This document shows positions 1 through 11,100 of a stretch of DNA of 28,401 nt, in pieces. Every line of letters begins with the position of its first letter. Within the stretch, counting starts at the first letter, position 1. The notes under the pieces were generated by a model. That model was given only the letters and a program-made list of their open reading frames with translations, was not told the DNA's origin and searched no databases. Both the position numbers and the translations under genes were made by a program. Source of the DNA: a virus; the IMG/VR virus record IMGVR_UViG_3300046171_000159, positions 1 through 28,401 of that record, one strand, 5' to 3'.

Positions 1-1
1 G

Positions 2-1384
2 TTTGTTGAACCACCAGAACCTGGTGATAGTTCAAAAGTGCTATTCTATAAGGGTAGTGGAGATGTTGATGTTGTATTCACTGATGTTCTGGAGACAGTT
101 AAAACTGGTGATACATTAGATATCAACAATAATCCAGAACAGGGACAGGGAACTGGATTGGATGAAGATGTGAGAACTGTTGTTGGTATTAATACTATTG
201 ATAGTGTTCAAACCACCACCTATAGTGGTCCTGGTGTTACTAATGATACAACTCTCAGTAGACCTCTGACGTGGTGTAAGCAACAGGTCGATAAGATCAT
301 TAATGGACAAGAAATAGGTAAGGATAGAGTTGAATATGAACCTCTGATTTATCCAACTTCTTATCTGATTCAACCAATCAGTTTGGCTTCAACAATTGTT
401 TATGTTGATAGTGTAAGACCTCTCTTTGACACTTATACTGAGTCAGGTGATAGAGATTTCCAGAACAAGATCAAGATCTTATCTCAAGATACTTTAGTTT
501 CAGCATCTGCTACAGCTATTGTTTCTGATCTTGGAACTGTTTCTATTAATGTAACTAACGTTGGTTCTGGATACACTGTGGCTCCAACACTGAGTATCGC
601 TAATCCTTCTGATGGAACAAGAGCAGCAGGAACACTCACATTGTCAGGTGGTGGTGTTGGTGTTGTAACTATTACCAACCCCGGAACTGGTTATACAAAT
701 ACCAATCCTCCTGTAGTTCTCATCTCTGAGCCAACTATCGTAAGAGAAGAGATTGGTGTTGATGATTATAGTGGTGATTATGGTATTTTAGTTGGATTTG
801 GTCTATCAACTGTATCTGGTGGAAATGAAATAATTCTTGATTTCTATATTCCCACTGATTCGTTTATGAGAGATAGTGAGTATGTTGGAACTGGTATTAC
901 CGTTAGTGGTATTGGAACTGGTGATTACTTCTCAGTATTCAGTTCAAATGTTGACACAAATGAAACTATTGATTCTAAATCAAATGATGGAACCCCGATA
1001 GGAGTTACTACATCATTCATCGATTGTGTGTATCAAGTTAAGAGCACCTACATCCTTGAGAAGAATGTTGTCGGTGTTGGTACTACCACTGTAAGAAGGG
1101 TATTTACTAATGTTGGCAATATCTCAACTGAATCATTCTCCTCCTCTTTGATTACCTTCGATTCATCTACATTTACCTTTGATACTAGAACCTTTACCGT
1201 ATACGCAGGTGGAATTAGTTCTGCTTCTAATATGGGTAGATTTAGTTGGGGTAAGATTCAACTCGAAGGAAGAACATCACCACAAGAATTTAATTTCTAT
1301 GGTAACAATGGAATCATTGGAATTTCTTCTTCTGGTCTTCTGTCTAGATTTGAACCTTTGAAATACAGGGATTATACATCATAA
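2..1384 (+). CDS. Virion structural protein, C-terminal part (gp7-position baseplate-associated protein)
   Basis: This gene is cut by the left edge: the frame is open from base 2 with no start or stop before the first internal start-like GTG at 38, so about 460 C-terminal residues are seen. The product is rich in Gly, Thr, Ser and Val. Two beta-type repeats of the form V-x-I-T-N-x-G-x-GYT-x-x-P lie at about 535-730. The C-terminus (FSWGKI, then FEPLKYRDY) resembles the ends of large structural proteins in cyanophages, as I recall them. It lies two genes upstream of gp8, where T4 carries gp7, so a baseplate-wedge role is plausible by position. No direct similarity to T4 gp7 can be seen, so a peripheral baseplate or fibre protein is equally possible. 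A late-promoter box begins at its stop codon. Confidence 0.7.
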   Translation, partial: FVEPPEPGDSSKVLFYKGSGDVDVVFTDVLETVKTGDTLDINNNPEQGQGTGLDEDVRTVVGINTIDSVQTTTYSGPGVTNDTTLSRPLTWCKQQVDKIINGQEIGKDRVEYEPLIYPTSYLIQPISLASTIVYVDSVRPLFDTYTESGDRDFQNKIKILSQDTLVSASATAIVSDLGTVSINVTNVGSGYTVAPTLSIANPSDGTRAAGTLTLSGGGVGVVTITNPGTGYTNTNPPVVLISEPTIVREEIGVDDYSGDYGILVGFGLSTVSGGNEIILDFYIPTDSFMRDSEYVGTGITVSGIGTGDYFSVFSSNVDTNETIDSKSNDGTPIGVTTSFIDCVYQVKSTYILEKNVVGVGTTTVRRVFTNVGNISTESFSSSLITFDSSTFTFDTRTFTVYAGGISSASNMGRFSWGKIQLEGRTSPQEFNFYGNNGIIGISSSGLLSRFEPLKYRDYTS

Positions 1385-1390
1385 TAAATA
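1383..1390 (+). promoter_or_regulatory. T4-type late promoter box AATAAATA
   Basis: AATAAATA fits the NATAAATA late-promoter consensus of T4-like cyanophages (T4: TATAAATA). It sits 21 bases before the ATG of the LamG-type gene and overlaps the TAA of the preceding gene. Confidence 0.6.
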
Positions 1391-1411
1391 CTTTTACCAA
1401 ATAGAACTACC

Positions 1412-3523
1412 ATGGCCAAGTTAGGAATAAGTACTGGTTCTTCGCCTAATGATGGAACAGGTGACAGTCTAATTGATGGTGCCGTTAAGGCAAATTCAAA
1501 TTTTACTGAGATTTATACTGCTATTGGCGATGGAACAACACTTGCAATTCCAGTTACTAGTGTTACAGCTGGAACTGGTATTAATTTAAGTGGATCGACT
1601 GGTAGTGTAACTATTACCAACACTGGTATCGCTAATACTAATAATTTGAGAACTGATTTCTTAGAAGTAAGTGGAATTTCTACACTTACTGGAGTTCTTA
1701 ATGCCAATGGTGGAGTTGTCGGAAATGTAACTGGATCATCAAGTCAAGTTACAGTGTCTGATGAGTCTAGTGATACAACATGTTTCCCACTATTCGCAAC
1801 TGCTGCTACTGGTAATTTGCCACCTAAGAGTGGTAGTAATCTAACATTCAATTCTTCAACCGGATCATTAACTGCAACACAATTCGTAGGTGGTGGTGCT
1901 GGTGTTACTGGCATTTCAACTCTCAACATCACCAATTATGGTGTTGGGTTAGGTGGCGGTGGAGGAGGATCTGATACTCTTGCATCTGTAACTGCTAGAG
2001 GTGCTACTACTTCTGATCTAATTGTTGCTAATGGTAACATTCAGGTAGGGGCGGCGCTGAATCTACAATATTCAGGTAATACTTCAACAATATTACATAA
2101 TAATCTCAATGGATCGTTTGATATTCAAAGTGTTAGTGGTATCAATCTTAAACCTGGACCTAGTAATGTACTTGTCTATGATACTAATGATGTATTGAGA
2201 TTTAAAACAACAACTGAAGGTGCTAACATTTATGGTAATCTCAGTGTTGGTATTGGGTCAACTGAAGTAACCAATACACCATCTCTAACACTATCCCATA
2301 ATAATCCAACAGTTGCTGGTACAGCAGGAACCACTGGTCAAGTCAAACAAATTGGTGGTCAACCATATTACTATGATGGAACTACTTGGAGAGCACTATT
2401 CCTTGTAGGTGCTGCATCTACTGTCAATCAGGCAGATAGTGATTGGGATAATACGATGATTCGTATGAATTTTGATCAGGCAACTATTGGTGATGTAACT
2501 AACTTAAAGATGGGAGAACCCCGACTACTAGTCAGATTGATTTAGTTTCATCACCGCTAAAATATGGAACAAAAACTGCAAGATTTCAAGTCAATAATAG
2601 TGGTATAAACTTCACACAGAATAATTCAGGATCTACATATTATCCTTTTGAGGGTGCTTGGACACTTGAAGGATGGTTCTACTTTTAATTCTTCTGCACT
2701 TCCAACAGAAACTAATATTACCAATTCTCCGATATTATTTTCAAATTATCATCCAAATACTGGTGTCAGTAATAACTGGAGAATTGGATACTACTATAGT
2801 GGTAGTAGCACTACTTACAACTTCTATTGGCATAATAGAAATAGTTCCGCCTACTGGAGCTAGTAGTGCTGGAAATAGTGCTAGTGGATTTTTATTAGAT
2901 CAAAGAGCCAGTTCGACGTTTCGCTGATAATGCATGGCACCATGTCGCCTATTGTAAGAGAACCTGGTAATGGTTCGATTCACTACTATTTTGATGGCAC
3001 TGAATCTACTAGAACTAGTAGTGATCAATTAATTGATAATGAGATTAATGATCAAACAAATCAATCTTTTGTGGTTGGTTACTATGCTGTAAGTGGAGAT
3101 TCTGGTCAATTTGAAGGTAATATTGATGATATTAGAGTTTCTAAATCAGCAAGATATACAGCCAATTTCACTCCACCGGCTTCAGCTCTTCCAATTACTG
3201 GTTCTACAACAACAGTTTATGAACCAGCTGATAGTAAGGTAGGTGAGATTTCTCTTGGTGGTTCACCGGCATGGACTGGAACTCCTGGAGTTACTGCTTC
3301 ACAAATAGCTGCTGGTCAATACAGAGCAACATTTGCTACCGCATATTCCAACGCCACAGATTATGTTATACAAACCAGTATGAATGATTATACACCTGCA
3401 ACAACTCCTGTTGGTATTGGTGTTAGTAGATTTACTACACACGCAGATTTCTTTGTAAAAAGAGTGAGTGATGGTGCCAATATCGATACAGGTAGTTTGG
3501 CAATTGATCTCTTCAAAAAGTAA
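1412..3523 (+). CDS. Fibre-like virion structural protein with a LamG/concanavalin-like domain; frame broken five times
   Basis: Start ATG at 1412, 21 bases after a late box. The first 378 residues are intact in one frame: an N-terminus typical of marine phage fibre proteins (GISTGSSPNDGTGDSL), then Gly/Thr-rich beta repeats. From 2520 the reading jumps frame near 2519-2522 (C run short by one), 2683-2686 (extra T), 2850-2851 (extra C), 2919-2921 (extra T) and 2963-2964 (extra C). Joining the pieces gives about 702 aa ending at 3523. The joined part holds a LamG-like carbohydrate-binding fold: GAWTLEGWFYF at the start, the hallmark DNAWHHVAYCK, and IDDIRVSKSARYT near the end (roughly residues 410-580). 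A role in the tail fibre or baseplate periphery with sugar binding is inferred. The breaks are most likely sequence errors, since no stop occurs within the corrected frame; a real pseudogene is the alternative. Confidence 0.75.
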
Positions 3524-3534
3524 TCTTTTTCCAC

Positions 3535-3542
3535 GATAAATA
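3535..3542 (+). promoter_or_regulatory. Late promoter box GATAAATA before gp8
   Basis: GATAAATA lies in the intergenic gap after the LamG gene, 18 bases before the gp8 ATG, the usual place for a T4-type late promoter. Confidence 0.65.
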
Positions 3543-3560
3543 ACAAAAAGTCCTCCCAAA

Positions 3561-5117
3561 ATGGCTGCAATAATTACTGATCAACTTCGTATCTTAAATG
3601 CGAAGAATTTTGTAGCTGGTGTTCAGACCAGCTCTAATTCTTACTACGCGTTTATTGGACTTCCTAACCCAGAAGATTATCAATCTGATTGGGATACTAG
3701 TCCCCCTGCTCCGAAGGATAGTTTGGATCAGGCTAATGATTATTGGGACACAATGTTGGCGATGAAGAAGATCAACTCTTCTGATGTCAGTCAAGTTGTG
3801 AGAAAAATTCAGTGGGCTTCAGGTATCACTTATGATATGTGGAGAAGTGATATCACTCGTAATAACCCATCACAACCATCGGGTTCGTTTGATATCTACT
3901 CAGCAAACTACTATGTTATGAACTCTGACTTTAGAGTTTATATCTGTTTGTATAATAACGCCACTCCAGAAAATAACTTTGTGGGTGGACCTTCATTAGA
4001 TGAACCAACATTCACCGATCTGGAACCTAGGGAGGCAGGTAACAGTGGTGATGGTTATATCTGGAAGTATCTGTATACAATCAAACCAAGCCAAGCTATT
4101 AAGTTTGATTCGACTAATTATATTCCTGTTCCCAATAACTGGGAAACAAACACAGATGATACACCTGTAAGACAAAACGCAGCATCAAGTGGTCAACTCA
4201 AAATTGTAACGATTAAAAATCGTGGTGTTGGTATGGGAACTGCCAACTCAACATACACAAGAGTTCCAATTCTTGGTGATGGATTCGGTGCAGAAGCAAC
4301 TATTGTTATCAATAATGATTCTAAAGTTGAAACTATCACTGTATCGAAAGGTGGAGAAGGATATTCGTATGGAACTGTTGATCTTATAGCAGGCAATGTT
4401 CCTACTGGAACAACTTCACCAATATTCAATGTTATTGTCCCTCCAGCAGGTGGTCATGGGTCTGACATCTATCGTGAGTTAGGTGCATACAATGTACTCA
4501 CATATGCTAGATTTGAGAATGATACTGAGAACCCTGATTTTATCACAGGTAACCAGTTTGCTCGTGTTGGAATGATTGAGAACCCAACATCATATAACTC
4601 ATCTTCAATCCTAACACTTGATAAGGCTAGTGCACTTTATGCTGTAAGACTTACTGGTATTGGGTATAGTTCGGCTGTATTTACAGCTGATTCTACTATT
4701 ACACAAACTGTTGGACTTGGATCTACAGCTGTTGGTAGAGTTGTGTCATATGATCAAGTCACTGGTGTTTTGAAGTATTGGCAGGATAGAACAAACTCAG
4801 GTTTTAGTTCTGATGGTACTCTTGATGCATCTCCAGTCTATGGATTTAGATCAAACAAATTTACCTCTAACATCACTGGTGGTGGTAGTGTCACTATTAG
4901 TGGTGGTTCAGTCAGTTTGGGTATTAACACCGCATTCCAAGGTGTCTCAACGGTTCTAAATAGTCGTACCTACTATCTGGGTCAGAATTTCGTAAATGGG
5001 TTAGCAAATCCAGAGAGTCAAAAGTTCTCAGGTGACATCATTTACGTTGACAACAGACCTTCAGTTACGAGGTCTTCATCACAGAAAGAAGACGTTAAAA
5101 TTATCTTGCAGTTCTAA
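3561..5117 (+). CDS. 8: Baseplate wedge protein gp8
   Basis: The product is 518 aa and intact; the ATG follows a late promoter box and no clear Shine-Dalgarno is present. It is homologous to T4 gp8, which forms a dimer joining the baseplate wedge arms. Shared signatures visible by eye: the N-terminal pattern with PPAPKDS followed by YWDTM (T4 PPYPTDS, then DMWTHM), GDGYIWKYLYTI (T4 GDGYVWEYLFEI), and the C-terminal FSGDIIYVDNRP and VKIILQF (T4 SGEMIYMENRP and INILFTF). It is far longer than T4 gp8 (334 aa). The extra length lies between about residues 215 and 480 and contains Gly-rich beta segments such as VSKGGEGYSYGTVDLI. Next gene starts 6 bases downstream, so the two are probably co-transcribed. 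Confidence 0.93.
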   Translation: MAAIITDQLRILNAKNFVAGVQTSSNSYYAFIGLPNPEDYQSDWDTSPPAPKDSLDQANDYWDTMLAMKKINSSDVSQVVRKIQWASGITYDMWRSDITRNNPSQPSGSFDIYSANYYVMNSDFRVYICLYNNATPENNFVGGPSLDEPTFTDLEPREAGNSGDGYIWKYLYTIKPSQAIKFDSTNYIPVPNNWETNTDDTPVRQNAASSGQLKIVTIKNRGVGMGTANSTYTRVPILGDGFGAEATIVINNDSKVETITVSKGGEGYSYGTVDLIAGNVPTGTTSPIFNVIVPPAGGHGSDIYRELGAYNVLTYARFENDTENPDFITGNQFARVGMIENPTSYNSSSILTLDKASALYAVRLTGIGYSSAVFTADSTITQTVGLGSTAVGRVVSYDQVTGVLKYWQDRTNSGFSSDGTLDASPVYGFRSNKFTSNITGGGSVTISGGSVSLGINTAFQGVSTVLNSRTYYLGQNFVNGLANPESQKFSGDIIYVDNRPSVTRSSSQKEDVKIILQF

Positions 5118-5123
5118 GAAATC

Positions 5124-8100
5124 ATGCCCCAGGAAACTAATCTTAATGTAGCTCCTTATTTTGACGACTTTGATCCGCAAAGTAACTACTATAAGGTTCT
5201 ATTCAAACCAGCATACCCAGTTCAAGCTAGAGAACTAAACAATCTTCAATCGATTCTTCAGAATCAGGTTGAGGATATGGGTCAGCACTTCTTTAAGGAA
5301 GGTGCTAAAGTTATTCCAGGTCAATTAACATACCTGAGTAATTATTATGCTATTCAGATTGAACCTGAGTATCTTGGTGTTCCTGTTGCATTGTATCTCG
5401 ACCAACTGATTGGTAAGTTGATTGTTGGACAACAGTCGGGTGTGACTGGAAGAGTAAGTTCATATATTACAAACGAACAATCGGAGAGAGGAAACTATAC
5501 TCTCTATGTTGACTACTTTGAGTCATCAACAACTGATGCTGCTACACAAACATTCTTTGATGATGAGGTTCTTCTCACCACAGAGAATATTACTGTTTGC
5601 AACTACCTTTATCGGGGCTAATGAAGGTTTTGCTAAGGCACTGACTACAAATGCTAGTGCAACTGGTAGTGCATTTGCACTGAGTAATGGTGTATATTTC
5701 TTAAGAGGGACATTTTGTTGATGTATCTGATCAGATTCTGATTCTTGATCAGTATAACAATAGACCAACTTATAGAATTGGTCTAAGTGTTAATGAGAGT
5801 ATTGTATCTTCTGATGAAGATCCTACACTTACAGATAACGCTCAAGGATTTAATAATTATACAGCACCTGGTGCTGATAGATTTAAGATTTCTGCAACTT
5901 TATCCAAAAAAGGATCTGATGATTATGATGATCAGAACTTTGTTCAATTGGCAGAAGTTCAGAATGGCATTCTGAGAGAAATTAATAGTGGAACAGATTA
6001 CAATATCCTAGGTGATGAATTAGCTAGAAGAACATTTGATGAGTCTGGTCATTATTATGTTCGTGACTTCCTTACTACCGTTCACGACAGTTTGAATAAT
6101 GGATATGGAAATAGAGGTATCTACAACTCTAATCAGGTAACACTTCAGGGAAATACTCCTAGTGATGATCTTGGTATCTACAAGATTTCTCCAGGTAAGG
6201 CTTATGTCAGAGGATATGAGGTAGAAGTTAGAGGACCAACTTTCCTTGATTTTGAGAAACCAAGAACTACCAAGCTCAGAGAAGGTAGTTCGATTCAATT
6301 CTCCTTTGGTCCATCATTCCAAGTCAATAGAGCCTTTGGTTCTCCTGTTCTTGGATTTGATACCTGACAATGTTATCAGTCTCAGAGATACTAGAGTTGG
6401 AGATGACCCCACGGTTACTCCTGGTAAAGAAATTGGTGTCGCTAGATTCTACGATGCAGCTCTAGAATCTGGTTCATATGACAATGTATATCCTAATACT
6501 AATAGATGGGATGTATCCCTGTTTGATTTGCAAGTCTACACTGAATTAGAACTCAATGAGGCTGCAACTTTAACCACTCCAACCTTTATTGAAGGTAAGT
6601 CTAGTGGTGCAACAGCTTATTTGAGACATCCCCATTAGTGCTGGAACAGCTCTTACCGCATATTGTGTTCAGGGTGACTTCTTCACTGGTGAAAAACTAG
6701 AATTTAATGGTGTTTCTGATAATTCCTAGAAGCAGCAGTAGGTGTTCATAACTTTGAAATCTCTGATGTTCAGTCACTTTATACACTTGTAGGTGCTGCT
6801 GGTACATATACAGCTGACATTATCCCTCAGGTAACTGAAGTAATTGGTATTGCATCAATTACAGCTCACCATAGTGGTATTTCGACCATAAATTCACCAG
6901 GAACAGCATGGCCTGGTATTGTTACTACTGGAAATCTTGTTCAGTTCTCTATTCCAACTAATGATTTTCCAAGTTTGGCTAGAGTTACACAGGTAAATAC
7001 CAATTCCATCCAAGTTAGTGGTGTTACTACTATTACGGCTTACCGTGAGGGTGGTCTTCCTACTACTTTGACTGACAGTCAGTGACTTCTCAGTTGTTAA
7101 GAGCTAGTCTTCAGAGAACAAGTGGAGGCAATTCAGCTGATAATGAGTCACTTTACAGCTTGATGCCCGATCTAAACATTGAATCCACTAATTTAGATAA
7201 CGCAAACCTCGTTATTAGAAAGGGATTTAGTGTAAATATCACAAATAACTCAACTGGAGCTATTGCGGCTGGTCCAAATGAAGTATTCTTACCTTTCGAT
7301 GAAGAAAGATATACTTTAGTTCGTTCTGATGGTTCTATTGAAGTATTGACACAGGACAGATTCGTATTTGCTTCCGGTTCTACTCAACTTACGATTAATG
7401 GTCTGGGTTCTAACAATACTGGAGCTCAACTAACAGCTACTTTGAGAAAAGCGAAGGTAAAGGCAAAGGTAAAATCTAAAAAAGAAGCTCAATCTGTAGT
7501 TATTTCAAGATCTAATGATAGTAGCTCTGGAACTACAGTAAATACTCTTAACGATGGACTAACTTTTGGCAACTTCCCATTTGGAACTAGAGTTCAAGAC
7601 TCTATCATCTCTTTGGGTGTTCCAGATGCTATGATACTTTATGGTGTGTTTGAATCACTGGACGGAAATGATCCACAAGCACCAAGTATGACAACCTGCG
7701 TCACTTGATGGTCCAAATAATACAACAAATGACCTTATTATTGGTGAAGAGCTTGTTGGTAGTATTAGTGGAGCTAGAGCTAAGTATATTACTAAGAAAT
7801 CCGATACAAGTATTAACTTTATCTACGAAAATACCTCAAAATTTGAGACTGGAGAAGTTATTAGCTTTATTGACTCTGGTGTGAGTGCTATTGTTGCAGA
7901 TTTGGCTCTGAACAGCACAAATGTTACCAAAAACTTCAAATTCCAAAGTGGACAGAGGAGTACAATTTATGATTTCTCAAGAATCGTAAGAAAAGAAGAA
8001 AGTGCAGTTCCTACAAGAAGATTAAGAGCATATTATCTCTCAGCTGAGTATGATCCATCAGACACTGGTGATATTACTCTGGTTGACTCATATAATTCAT

Positions 8101-11100
8101 TTAATTATGGTAATGAAATCACATCATTCCAAGGTGAGAGAACAACAGACATGATTGATGCCAGACCAAGAGTATCTAAAGACTCTAGTGGTGTTGGTGG
8201 AAGATCTCCTCTAGAATTCTATGGTAGAAACTTCAATGGTGGACAACATAGTTCAACTAATGTGATTGCTTCTGATGAATCTATTTCTCTTGATTATAAC
8301 TTCTACTTGGGCAGAATCGATAGAGTTTATCTTGATAAAGATGGTAAGTTGACCATCAAGAAAGGAGCTCCTGCTGAAAATCCATCACCTCCTGATGAAG
8401 TATCAGGTGCGATGAACTTGTCTAATGTTTATCTTTCTCCATATCTTTACTCACCCTCAGATTCAAGAACTACATTCATTCAACACAAGAGATATCAAAT
8501 GTCTGATATCGCTAAGATTGAGATGAGGGTTAAAAACCTTGAATATTACACTTCACTGAATCAACTGGAAAGTGCAACTATTAACCAGTTTGTTCCAGAT
8601 GCTAATGGTTTGAACAGATTTAAGTCTGGTGTATTTGTCGATAACTTCACAAGTCTTGAAGCTCAAGATACTACAGTTGGTGTTAGAAATAGTGTTGATA
8701 GAAAGAATAAGATTCTTAGACCTTCTCACTTTACCACAGCTCTTAATCTAGAACTTGGTAACACTACAATCGCTGGTATTGGTACAACCAATGCACCAAA
8801 TCAGGATGTTAGATTTGCTGATATTCTTGGAACGAATGTCAAGAGATCTGGTCAGATGATCACTCTCGACTACACTGAAACTTCTTGGTTGAGACAACCT
8901 TTTGCTACTAGAGTTGAAAGTGTTACTCCTTTCTTGGTTAAGTTCTGGGAAGGTTCATTGAAGTTTGAACCTGATGTTGATGTCTGGATTGATGTTAACA
9001 GAATGGAACTTCGTGATGTTCTTCAAGAAGGTTCATTCTTGGGTGTGGCTGAATCACTTGGAGCTGAAGTCACAACACATGCTGATGGTTCAAGATCTGG
9101 TCTTTCTCCAGTTATCTGGCAGTCATGGGAAACCATGGGTGTTGATGTAAGTTTTGATCTGGGTTCTTCACAATCCACAGAAACATCTACTTCTAACAGA
9201 CGAGGAACGGCAGATGAATTCAGATCTATGTTTAAGGGTGGCAACCGAAGAGCAGCAAATAGACAGATGGAGAGAAGAGGTGGTAGAGTTCCTAGAGGTT
9301 TCAAAGTAGAAGAAGAAAGCTCTACAACTACAACTACAATCACTGGTACAGTTGGTGTTGATTTAAGTCAACAGAGGAAGGGTAAACAACATACTGTTAA
9401 TGAACAGATTGATACTGAATCACTTGGTGATCGTATCGTATCTCGTGAAGTTATTCAGTTCATGAGAGCTCGTAATATTGAGTTTACATCTACTAGATTG
9501 AAACCTTTCACTGAAGTATATCCGTTCTTTGATAATGTAGATGTCGCAAGATTCTGTATGCCTAAGTTGGTAGAGATTGAAATGATCTCTGGAACTTTCC
9601 AGGTAGAAGAAGCAGTTGCCGGTATTATGCCATCTGAAGAGAATACTGAGGATGATGAAGAGTCTACAAGAGCAGCAATCGTAGCAAGAGTTGCTACTAC
9701 AAATCATAAGTATGGTCCATACAATAGACCGACTGATATCTTTGAAAGAAACCCATATAATAGAAATGAGAGAATTCCTGAAACATATTCTGAAACTTCT
9801 ACAGTTCTGAATATTGATACTTTCAGTTTGGCTGATGATGCAAATCCCGAGTTTGCAGGATTTGTCGCTCCTAACATGATTCTGAGAGGAGCCAATAGTA
9901 ATGCTGAAGCTAGAGTTACTGCAGTTAGATTGATTGGTGATCGTTTGGGAACACTGATTGGTAACTTCAGAGTTCCAGCTTCTAGTGATCCATCTAACCC
10001 AATCTTTGAAACTGGTAGATCCAGGTTAAGACTGAGTAGTTCACCTATTGATAGTCGTGTTCCTGGTGTCATCACAACCGCAGCAGAAGAGATCTTCTAC
10101 TCACAAGGTGATATGGACAATACTCAGGAAGTTACACTTTCTCTGAGAAATGCTAGAGTTGAAACTGACGATAGTTTCCTCGAAACTAGAACTATTGGTG
10201 ATTCTGCTACTGCATCTACATCATTTACCACTGGTGGAGGTCAGACTGGTGAAAGTAGATTGACTGGTGAGTATACTGACCCTCTTGCACAATCCTTCAT
10301 TGTTGATGATACAAGCGGTGTTTATCTGACTAGTATGGATATCTACTTTGAGAGAGTCCCAACAGATGATAATACTCCTGTTACTGTTCAAATCCGAGAA
10401 GTTGAACTTGGTACTCCTTCTCAAAGAATCTTGGCATACTCTGAGGTATCTAAAGGTCCAGAAGAAATTACAGTATCTAATGACGCTAGTGTTGCCACTA
10501 AGTTCACATTTGAATCTCCTGTTTATCTGAATGGACAGAGAGAATATGCAATGATCATTCTTTCTAACTCCACAGAATACGCTGTATGGATCTCTAGACT
10601 CGGTGAGTCTGATGTATCTACACTCGGCAGAGAAGAAGGACAAGTCCTTGTTTCTACACAGAGACTTCTGGGTTCATTGTATAAGTCACAGAACGCTTCG
10701 GTATGGACTCCTTCACAGTATGAAGATCTTACCTTCAACCTCTTTAGAGCTGACTTTGTTCCTAATGGTTCTGTTCAGTTCTTCAACCCACCATCTCCAG
10801 ACGAGTACTCGGTAATGAGACCTAATCCACTCACGATGGTTTCAAACACCGTCAGAGTTGGACTGGGAACTACTGTTACAGATACTGGTATTGCCGATGG
10901 TAACTTGATTACACAGGTTGGTAGTGAGGCCAGTGGTAGATTTGTTGGGTTAGCTGGTTCAGTTACTAGTACACTAACACTCACCAATGTTGGTACTGGT
11001 TTTACACCCTCCTCTGGTAGTCACTATACCTTTACTGGTATAGCACTTACTAGTTTGACCGGTAATGGTATTAACGCAACCGCAGACATTACGATTCAAA

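Noticed and set aside
5787-5975. Separate 62 aa open frame within the broken part of the DUF4815 gene
   Set aside because: It is a leucine-rich shadow of the true frame, which reads through as DVSDQILILDQYNNRP and on.
9023-10643. Long antisense open frames (about 95-140 aa) opposite the DUF4815 gene
   Set aside because: They lie wholly inside a strongly coding sense frame, have unlikely compositions and no start context. They reflect the codon bias of the sense gene.
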